A stretch of DNA of 64,000 bases from DATJCV01 sp963707665 (GTDB lineage: Bacteria > Pseudomonadota > Gammaproteobacteria > Burkholderiales > Burkholderiaceae_D), in contig CAVPQU010000007.1 in NCBI GenBank assembly GCA_963707665.1, positions 1 to 64,000 of the forward strand. The letters run 5' to 3'. The position numbers and the translations under genes were made by a program. Every line of letters starts with the position of its first letter. Within the stretch, counting starts at the first letter, position 1. Positions 58,276-64,000 of the stretch are shown here, one piece after another. The notes below the pieces were generated by a model, which was given only the letters and a program-made list of their open reading frames with translations, did not search any database and had not been told where the DNA came from.

Positions 58276-58621
58276 GCGCGGCGCTGCTGTAGTGCGACAC
58301 TAAGTCTGGGCTTTTCCAGCGGAGATACCGAGAGTTCAACGTACGGTAGCCGAACGGCAAAATTCAGCTTGACACCGGTGTTCGCTCTTTTTCTCGCACC
58401 GCTTCGGGTGGCGGCGACATTCGGCTGCGGACATCGTTGATAGACTTCAAACGGCCAAGAGGTGCCAGTCCACCTACAGGCCTGTCCAACCGGTCTCGGT
58501 CGGTCAAGCTGTGCAGGGCGACCGTCTGCTGCGGCTGATACCGGTCGCTGAGCAGCCGCTACTCGGGGGCCGATAACACCACCAACGTTGATCCAGGCCA
58601 TGAAGCTGTGGTTGGATCTCG
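58276..58621. other. convergent intergenic gap, no gene called
   Basis: About 345 bp between two convergent genes. A 109-codon minus-strand frame spans it but is Arg/Pro-rich with no ribosome binding site or family signal, so it is not called. Confidence 0.4.
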
Positions 58622-59422
58622 CTAGTTCTTGGCCTTGCTATCGCTATTTCTCCGTTTCCGCACTGACTCAATGGTGAGTTTGTCCAAATTCATAAACTCC
58701 ATATCCTTCTCCCTATCTATCACTCGGAACTCACCGGTGGCTCGTGGCGAGGCTCCCGCGTAGCGAATCGCGACGAATCGATCCCCATACCGTTTGATGA
58801 CCGCGATGTCCGGTGTCGATTTGACGACGATGAAACCCTCTTGAAATCGTGCGTGCACCGTGCCGATCATCAAGGCGCTTAGCATTGCTAAATAAGCAAC
58901 CATAACTGAACCAACAGCTGTCGCGCCGAAGGCTCTATTCGGGCCATCCCATGGGGATTTAGAGGTTTCGGTGTTCTTCTCTCCCTGCGAAATACGTTCG
59001 GCAAATGACCCGGATCTAAAAATCAGCGCATAGACGTAGTCGGCCAGGATGACCAGGGTCCATGCGCACAGAAGGAGCACAGTGAGCCATTCGAGCGGCG
59101 TGCCCATTAAGGCCGGTGTGACCCACATGAGGACAAGTAGCACTAAGCGCGTCCGCAGCCGTGGCCAAGGTATTGCTGCCAGCAATTCACGAGGCAAGAA
59201 GCTTGCGTCGATGAACAGGACGCCTGCTCCCAAAATGAACATTGCTGCGAAAAGGATTGTTCCCGTCGAGGGTTCGATCAGGAAGCCCGGTATTCCGAAG
59301 TATGCGCAGTAGCCGTACTCGTAGGCGAACGTCAGAAGGTAGGCCGCCGCAGTGGCACCCGCAACGATCAATCCGTCGGTAACTATCGATCTCGGTTTTT
59401 GAGCCTCAGAAACTCTTTGCAT
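58622..59422 (-). CDS. hypothetical membrane protein
   Basis: A 266-residue protein starting at MQRVSEAQK (a longer form from 59446 is possible). About five hydrophobic segments fill residues 15-200, including IVAGATAAAYLLTFAYEY and TAVGSVMVAYLAMLSALMIG. The C-terminal 70 residues are soluble (VKSTPDIAVIKRYGDRFVAIRYAG) and, from the even number of charged flanks, probably on one face of the membrane. No family is recognised and no neighbour suggests a role. GC is slightly below that of the core genes. Confidence 0.65.
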   Translation of the reverse strand: MQRVSEAQKPRSIVTDGLIVAGATAAAYLLTFAYEYGYCAYFGIPGFLIEPSTGTILFAAMFILGAGVLFIDASFLPRELLAAIPWPRLRTRLVLLVLMWVTPALMGTPLEWLTVLLLCAWTLVILADYVYALIFRSGSFAERISQGEKNTETSKSPWDGPNRAFGATAVGSVMVAYLAMLSALMIGTVHARFQEGFIVVKSTPDIAVIKRYGDRFVAIRYAGASPRATGEFRVIDREKDMEFMNLDKLTIESVRKRRNSDSKAKN

Positions 59423-59446
59423 TTTTAGCCGGTGGGAACGTGGCAA

Positions 59447-59871
59447 GACTCTCTCCTCTATGGCATATCAACCAGGGATTGGATCATGGTTTTGCGGTTG
59501 GGGCCGCGACTGAGTCCCTACAGTAGCCAAGATCTTAGCTGGCACCGAACTCCGCTCGAGTTGCGAGCACTCCGGCCGTTGCATCAGTTTGTCAAAAATC
59601 CAGTTTACAGCGAGACGGCCTGGCCCGAGTGCAGGGACAGTCCTCTGCCGTTGATCATGCGATCTTCCAATGCCCGCTTCTGACCGATTAGAGTCATCGG
59701 CTTAGAGCGGCGATCGTCGGTAACCGCTGCACAGCCGATGTTCGTCTGCTGGGTCCGAGCGGCAGCAGCGGGTCGTAAGCTGACATTGGCGAACGTCAGC
59801 TTCCGACCCCAAGCGGACATTCAAGAAGAGGGAGTACTTCCAAGCTACGATCCCTCCCAACCGCCGATATT
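59447..59871. other. non-coding stretch with a dispersed-type palindrome
   Basis: About 425 bp with no supported gene. It carries the palindrome at 59771-59808. Short frames across it are Arg/Ser-rich translations of the repeat. Confidence 0.4.
59771..59808. repeat. imperfect 17-bp inverted repeat
   Basis: GGTCGTAAGCTGACATT (59771-59787) and AACGTCAGCTTCCGACC (59792-59808) pair with two mismatches around a GGCG loop. It resembles intergenic palindromes dispersed in many proteobacterial genomes, so it may be a REP-like copy. No second copy was found in the window. Confidence 0.6.
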
Positions 59872-60087
59872 TACTCGTTGGTGCACTCCGGGCTCGGGGT
59901 GGAAGCCATTCACCGCGCAACGCCGCAAAGCGGGGGGATGGCCATGGACACCTACACGCCGTTTCTCAATCTGGCATTGGAGCTAGCCAGCCCGGCGCTT
60001 GGACTCGTTGCCAATGAAGCCGGCATTGCTGCCGTGTTTCTCGTTAGTGCGCTTGCAGTGCTGTGTTCGGCTGGCATTTCCATATAG
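59872..60087 (+). pseudogene. C-terminal remnant of an MFS transporter
   Basis: Reads YSLVHSGLGVEAIHRATPQSGGMAMDTYTPFLNLALELASPALGLVANEAGIAAVFLVSALAVLCSAGISI to a stop at 60087 (written here in overlapping short parts: YSLVHSGLGVEAIH; GMAMDTYTPFLNLALE; AVFLVSALAVLCSAG). It matches the last two or three membrane segments of a YhhS/YfcJ-like major-facilitator permease. About 320 N-terminal residues are absent, with the break near 59870. Not a working gene. Confidence 0.7.
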
Positions 60088-60182
60088 CTTTTATATTCTT
60101 CGTCCGCATGAGGTCTCGCCAGTGGAACTGCAGTGAGGTGCTTTTCTCTTACAGCTATCCGAACCCCGAAAGGAGCTTGACA

Positions 60183-60596
60183 ATGGACATCATTCGCAAT
60201 GATTCACGTCCATCAGTAAAAGGGCCGGCCGACAATTTCACCGGCAATGTTCGTATTGATCCCTTGTTCGATCCCGCTGAGCCGGCACGCGCCGCCGGTG
60301 CTTCCGTCACCTTTGAGCCCAGTGCGCGTACTGCCTGGCACAGCCATCCGCTAGGGCAAGTCTTGATCGTCACATCGGGTGTTGGCTGGACGCAGTGCTG
60401 GGGCGAACCCATTGTGGTAATCCGCGCTGGAGATGTTGTCCGCTGCCCGCCAGGCCACAAGCATTGGCATGGTGCTACATCCACAACCGCCATGACCCAT
60501 ATCGCGATTCAGGAAGCTCTGGACGGCAAACTCGTTGACTGGATGGAAAAAGTCACGGATGAGCAATATTTGGCCGGCGCTAATGCCAACCACTGA
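60183..60596 (+). CDS. cupin-domain protein (mandelonitrile-lyase/carboxymuconolactone-type)
   Basis: A 137-residue single cupin. The start MDIIRNDSRPS follows AAAGGAGCTTGAC. The metal-site pattern is clear: H53 and H55 (AWHSHPLGQ with Gln59) and His in PPGHKHWHGA. Small bacterial cupins of this group include manganese (R)-mandelonitrile lyases, but most are uncharacterised. Its stop codon lies beside the break point of a truncated minus-strand gene (60588-60703), so the two sides were probably joined by a deletion or insertion. Confidence 0.85.
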   Translation: MDIIRNDSRPSVKGPADNFTGNVRIDPLFDPAEPARAAGASVTFEPSARTAWHSHPLGQVLIVTSGVGWTQCWGEPIVVIRAGDVVRCPPGHKHWHGATSTTAMTHIAIQEALDGKLVDWMEKVTDEQYLAGANANH

Positions 60597-60703
60597 TGCA
60601 GCCAGTTCTTGTAGGTTGGGTCGTCCGCATGCTCGATGTCCATTCCATCGGGCGCTATGAATCCGTCCAGACTCATGACGACACTGAAAAAAACCTTACT
60701 CAT
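60588..60703 (-). pseudogene. truncated dihydrofolate-reductase-family gene (N-terminal 38 residues)
   Basis: Begins MSKVFFSVVMSLDGFIAPDG and continues to KNWLHQWLAL, the N-terminus of the DHFR/RibD-C-like family, then runs into the antisense of the cupin gene. About 150 residues are missing. Its ATG overlaps the stop of the SRPBCC gene, so it was the third gene of an ArsR-SRPBCC-DHFR-like operon. Confidence 0.75.
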
Positions 60704-61197
60704 GACGCGGCTGCGTGATCCAGTTCTTCGGCAAGTTTTTCAAGCAGCTCGCGGGTGCCTTCTTCGCGCCCTTGAACGGCCTCGCCTTCCCCAAAGAAGG
60801 CGCCTTGCTCGGTGTGAATCAGCCTGGTGCCTTTGTTCTCGGCAAACAGTTCGATCGTTGTAAGTGAGACCGACAAAGGCGTCGCGCCCATGGCCATTCG
60901 AAACGCAAAAACGATCCGCTCATCAGGGACGATCTCATGGTATTGCGCATCGAGCCGTATCTCCGGCCCCCCTTGATAACTGAACCGGGAAACTTCGCCG
61001 CCCCCAACGCGGAAATCGATCTTGAACTCGTTAATTTGCCAGCCGTCGCCTTCTGCACGCCAGCGGCGCGCCGTGGCTTCGTCGGATAGCGCGTGAAAGA
61101 CGCGCGCCGGCGAGTGAGGGTAGATCCGCTCGACAGTAAATGTCGCGTGCGCGACCGGGATGGCAGAGCGTGCAGGCACTATTGTTTTCCGGTTCAT
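60700..61197 (-). CDS. SRPBCC/AHSA1-family protein
   Basis: A 165-residue START/Bet v1-like (AHSA1) domain protein. FTVERIYPHSPARVFHALSDEATARRW at the N-terminus and LIHTEQGAFFGEGEAVQGREEGTRELLEKLAEEL at the C-terminus are family landmarks. Such proteins bind hydrophobic ligands; activity is unknown. It overlaps the ArsR gene by four bases upstream and the truncated DHFR-like gene by four downstream, so translation is coupled. ArsR-AHSA1 pairs are common in bacteria, with the regulator controlling the pair. Confidence 0.92.
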   Translation of the reverse strand: MNRKTIVPARSAIPVAHATFTVERIYPHSPARVFHALSDEATARRWRAEGDGWQINEFKIDFRVGGGEVSRFSYQGGPEIRLDAQYHEIVPDERIVFAFRMAMGATPLSVSLTTIELFAENKGTRLIHTEQGAFFGEGEAVQGREEGTRELLEKLAEELDHAAAS

Positions 61198-61550
61198 TTT
61201 CTCTTCTTTCGTTTTGATTGATTTGTGGGGTACTTCTCGTCCAGTACTTGCCCGAGTCGATCAAGGTTGCGCTCTACGCGAATACGACGCGCCTCGATCC
61301 AGCTCAGGAGAGGATCAAAGCCGGCAGGCGCCAACTCGCACGTTCGAACACGTCCTGACTTCTCGGTGCGTATCAATCCGCACTCTTCCAATACCTGTAA
61401 ATGTTGGACGATTGCCGCGATGCTCATGTCGAAAGGCTCTGCCAGGCTGCTGACCGTAGCGGGTCCTGCGCTGAGCGTCTCCAGAATGCTCCTGCGGGTC
61501 GGTTCGGCAAGCGCACGAAACGCGTCGTTGATTCGGGAATGGTTAAGCAT
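61194..61550 (-). CDS. ArsR-family transcriptional regulator
   Basis: A 118-residue winged-helix repressor starting MLNHSRINDAFRALAEPTRRSILE. An earlier start would add 12 residues. The recognition region is SSLAEPFDMSIAAIVQHLQVLEECGLI, with the wing RTEKSGRVRTCEL. No cysteine metal-binding CVC motif is present, so it is of the non-metal subgroup usually paired with AHSA1 proteins. First gene of the minus-strand operon with the SRPBCC gene. The inducer is unknown. Confidence 0.92.
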   Translation of the reverse strand: MLNHSRINDAFRALAEPTRRSILETLSAGPATVSSLAEPFDMSIAAIVQHLQVLEECGLIRTEKSGRVRTCELAPAGFDPLLSWIEARRIRVERNLDRLGQVLDEKYPTNQSKRKKRK

Positions 61551-61721
61551 ATGCTTTAGTATTGTCGAGTTTGGAAAAATCGTCAAGTATCGGCTTAAGT
61601 ATTTTTCCCGGCGCTAGCCTGGGTCTGACTGGTCTCGCTGCCCCGGAACCGTTTCCCGTTCGCACAAGAGTATTCAGAGGAAGAGCAGGGATTCGCCGGC
61701 ATCCTCGCGAGTACTGCGAGA

Positions 61722-62717
61722 CTATTTCGACATCCCCGCCTGGAAACGATAAACCACCAACTGGTCAGTGCCCGACTCAGCCGCCCAGACTTCGCCCGGG
61801 CGGCCAAGCATTTGCCGCACGTTGGCGTTCGGATGCGAACTGGTGAAGGTTTCGAATCGACCAGTTTGCGGGTCGAAGCGCAAGATGGCATTCGCGCCCC
61901 AGTCGCTTAACCACACTTTGTCGCGTTCGTCGACATACACGGCATATGCGTGAGGGTCGTCGCCGGGCAGGCGCCACTCACGCCAGCGGTCGGCGGCTGG
62001 ATCGTAGGCGCCGAGCTTGCCGGCGGTCCATTCGCTGACCCACAAAGTGCCTTTGGAATCCGACCAGATGCGGCGTGGCCCGCCGTCCGACGTGGGCGGC
62101 ACGATGACATGAGCGGTACCAGAAACCTTGTCGATGCGGGCGATGTAGTTGCCAGCCAGCGAAGCGTAATAGACATCGCCGCCAGGTGTCACGGTGATGC
62201 CGTAGGGTCCCGCCCCATTAGGTGCATCGAACACGCGTATGCGGCCGCTTACGGGATCGACTTCGCCGTAGACGCCAGTTTGTCCGGTAAACCACAGGTG
62301 CTTCTGTGCGTCGAACACCGCGGTGTTCAAATTGGCACTCGGGTGTTCGGGCGGCAGCGGGAAACGCTTCAAGGCGTGCGTGGCGGGGTCGACACGTACG
62401 ATCGCGTTCTGGCCACCGTCAGTGACCCAGGCCGCTCCGTCTGGCCCGACGATGACGCCGTGCGGCGCAGCGCCTCTACCGAGCGGAATGTGCGTGGTCT
62501 TGTTGGTCGCCGGATCGAGCCGCCCAAGCGCACCGAGCGGCTGGGCGGTGTACCACACCGAACCGTCCGGGGCGGGCGCTACGTCGTGGGGATGCGCGCC
62601 GGCCGGCAACGCATAGCTTTGGATGCGCACCGATGCGGCGCCCTGGGCGCTGGCCAGCGAGCTTGCTCCCGCCAGAACGCATGCAGTGAGTACAAATGAG
62701 AGAGCAAGTGCGCGCAT
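61722..62717 (-). CDS. exported beta-propeller protein, virginiamycin B lyase-like
   Basis: A 331-residue protein with signal peptide MRALALSFVLTACVLAGASSLASA. It has repeated blades of the Vgb/streptogramin-lyase type (PHDVAPAPDGSVWYTAQPLGALGRLDP, PHGVIVGPDGAAWVTDGGQNAIVRVDP, PYGITVTPGGDVYYASLAGNYIARID). The start follows AAGGAGACAGCC. Vgb proper is cytoplasmic and opens streptogramin B; this copy is exported, so antibiotic resistance should not be assumed. Such exported propellers are widespread and mostly uncharacterised. Alone between the ArsR operon and glpD. Confidence 0.85.
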   Translation of the reverse strand: MRALALSFVLTACVLAGASSLASAQGAASVRIQSYALPAGAHPHDVAPAPDGSVWYTAQPLGALGRLDPATNKTTHIPLGRGAAPHGVIVGPDGAAWVTDGGQNAIVRVDPATHALKRFPLPPEHPSANLNTAVFDAQKHLWFTGQTGVYGEVDPVSGRIRVFDAPNGAGPYGITVTPGGDVYYASLAGNYIARIDKVSGTAHVIVPPTSDGGPRRIWSDSKGTLWVSEWTAGKLGAYDPAADRWREWRLPGDDPHAYAVYVDERDKVWLSDWGANAILRFDPQTGRFETFTSSHPNANVRQMLGRPGEVWAAESGTDQLVVYRFQAGMSK

Positions 62718-62962
62718 GGCTGTCTCCTTCCTGACCACGCTTTATTATAGTTTTGCTTGTAGTCTTTCTGGGCCAATCGTGAAATTCGTGCGAAATGTGG
62801 CGGCTGTACTTCGTCGTTTCTTGTTGCTGATCCTGGCCGTTTCCTTCGGGAATCCTGAAGACGCATCAGATCCTGACAATGCCTTTCCCGGTCGGAAACG
62901 TTTCTTGCTATGGCGCTCAATCGTGCCAGGTCAGATTATTTTTTCTCGGCGAGTTATCCGAA

Positions 62963-64000
62963 TCAAGCCTGTCTGCTAGTTGCAATCAGACCGCGCTCCG
63001 CGATCCATTCATCGACCCGCCGCTCGGCATCCGCCACCAGATGCAACCCAAGTTTCGAGCGCCGCCACAGAATATCGGCGCCGCTGACAGCCCATTCGTG
63101 TTCGATCAGATATTCCACTTCAGCCGCAAACAATCCGGGCGCGATCTCGTCACCCATCTGCGCCGGCGTGCGGCGCCCGGCCAGCAATGTGTGGATGCGG
63201 GTGCCGTAGGCGCGCGCGTAGCGCGCTACCAGCGGCGCCGGCAGCCAGGCGTACTGCTGCTGCAGATCTTCGACGTAGGCGGCGAATTCCAGCACCGAGC
63301 GGTTCGCCGGCCGCGGGCCGTACAGGTCGCCGCCCGGCAGGCAGGCCTGCGCGGTCCAGGTGCCGTGGCGGTTGCCCAGCGCCGGCGCGATCTGGTCGAG
63401 CGCTTCCTCGGCCAGTTTGCGGAAGGTGGTGATCTTGCCGCCGAAGACCGACAGCAGCGGCGCGCCGTGTTTGCCGTCCGACGCGCCGGCATCGAATTCG
63501 AGGCGGTAGTCGCGCGTCACCGCGGCGGCGTCGGTGGCGGCGTCTTCCAGCAGCGGCCGCACGCCGGAATACGACCAGACGACGTCGGCCGGCGTGATCG
63601 GCTTGTCGAAATAATGATTCGCCAGCTGGCAGATGTAATCGACTTCGTCGGGCGCAATCGCGACCTGGTCGAGGCTGCCGTGGTAGTCGACATCGGTGGT
63701 GCCAAGCAGGGTGAACTCATGCTCGTAGGGAATGGCGAACACGATGCGGCCGTCCGGGTGCTGGAAGATGTAGGCATACGGATGCTCGAACAGGCGCGGC
63801 ACCACGATGTGGCTGCCCTTGATCAGGCGCAGCGTCTTGCCGGTCGGCTGCTGCGTCGCGTCTTGCAGGAATTGCGCGGCCCACGGCCCGGCGGCGTTGA
63901 CCAGGCAGCGCGCGCGCACCGTGATGGCGCGGTTGCCAGCATCGCGCAAGCGTGCCAGCCAGTGCTCGGCGTGGCGCTCGGCGGCCTCGCAGCGGCAGCG
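62963..64000 (-). CDS. glpD: aerobic glycerol-3-phosphate dehydrogenase, 3' part (runs off the window)
   Basis: Oxidises glycerol-3-phosphate to dihydroxyacetone phosphate at the membrane, passing electrons to quinone. The frame is open from the window edge to the stop at 62963, giving about 345 C-terminal residues of an enzyme usually near 500. Recognisable are ARCLVNAAGPWAAQFL, LRLIKGSHIVVPRLF, PDGRIVFAIPYE, LLGTTDVDYHGSLD, YSGVRPLLED and VFGGKITTFRKLAEEALD, then the helical cap domain to SRQA. The start lies beyond 64000. No glp regulator or transporter is visible. Confidence 0.95.
   Translation of the reverse strand, partial: RCRCEAAERHAEHWLARLRDAGNRAITVRARCLVNAAGPWAAQFLQDATQQPTGKTLRLIKGSHIVVPRLFEHPYAYIFQHPDGRIVFAIPYEHEFTLLGTTDVDYHGSLDQVAIAPDEVDYICQLANHYFDKPITPADVVWSYSGVRPLLEDAATDAAAVTRDYRLEFDAGASDGKHGAPLLSVFGGKITTFRKLAEEALDQIAPALGNRHGTWTAQACLPGGDLYGPRPANRSVLEFAAYVEDLQQQYAWLPAPLVARYARAYGTRIHTLLAGRRTPAQMGDEIAPGLFAAEVEYLIEHEWAVSGADILWRRSKLGLHLVADAERRVDEWIAERGLIATSRQA

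Noticed and set aside
58272..58601. 109-codon minus-strand frame in a convergent gap
   Set aside because: Arg/Pro-rich, no start signal, no domain.
59605..59820. 71-codon minus-strand frame MSAWGRKLTF...
   Set aside because: It is the translation of the palindromic repeat at 59771-59808; similar short frames are routinely mis-annotated from dispersed repeats.
61722..62717. Streptogramin resistance gene
   Set aside because: Only the beta-propeller family is shared; the protein is exported and most such homologues are not antibiotic lyases.

Overview
The window is GC-rich chromosomal DNA of a betaproteobacterium, most likely Burkholderiales and probably Oxalobacteraceae. This rests on remembered family resemblance (bifunctional PutA, GTP-type PEP carboxykinase, CioAB-type bd oxidase, gene order mnmG-rsmG-parA-parB-atpIBEFHAGDC) and not on a database search. 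No rRNA, tRNA or CRISPR array was seen.

Layout. 0-13 kb: a hypothetical gene, pckG, a minus-strand set of three small genes (two of them paralogous) opposite a LysR regulator, a PhoX-type phosphatase behind a Pho box, and an Lrp-type regulator divergent from putA. 12.9-16.0 kb: cydAB, flanked on both sides by inverted copies of an origin-like module (DnaA boxes, a fixed 14-bp spacer, a DnaA-trio run, AT-rich DNA). 16-27 kb: catabolic genes (LysR, mmsA, a GMC oxidoreductase, a five-gene branched-chain-type ABC transporter with a frameshifted livM, a cupin protein, an iron alcohol dehydrogenase). 27-43.3 kb: the origin-proximal core block. It holds a TauE-like permease, a membrane-anchored unknown lying between two parS sites, mnmG, rsmG, a LysE exporter, parA, parB, msrA/msrB, a small hydrolase and the whole F1Fo ATP synthase operon.

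43.4-51.9 kb is a complete GABA-type locus: a MocR regulator divergent from an aminotransferase, an ABC transporter and succinate-semialdehyde dehydrogenase. It is riddled with single-base indels, mostly insertions, while the encoded residues stay family-like between them. Sharp edges and unbroken genes on both sides point to uncorrected sequence more than to biological decay. 52.4-64 kb is mixed: a CoA-binding protein, a DUF2214 membrane protein, free-methionine-sulfoxide reductase and a frameshifted PAS-GAF-GGDEF gene. These are followed by an accessory stretch with a lower-GC unknown gene, a dead integrase, a degenerate ABC ATPase, an MFS remnant and an ArsR-SRPBCC operon whose third gene is cut off. 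A Vgb-like beta-propeller protein and the 3' part of glpD end the window.

Two patterns are not explained by ordinary genes. One is the pair of inverted DnaA-box/DnaA-trio modules around cydAB, about 12 kb from parS and 16 kb from parA, which together suggest proximity to the chromosome origin. The other is a dispersed intergenic element of two boxes (GGAGTATGY and GGAGTATAT) 53-54 bp apart, present four times.
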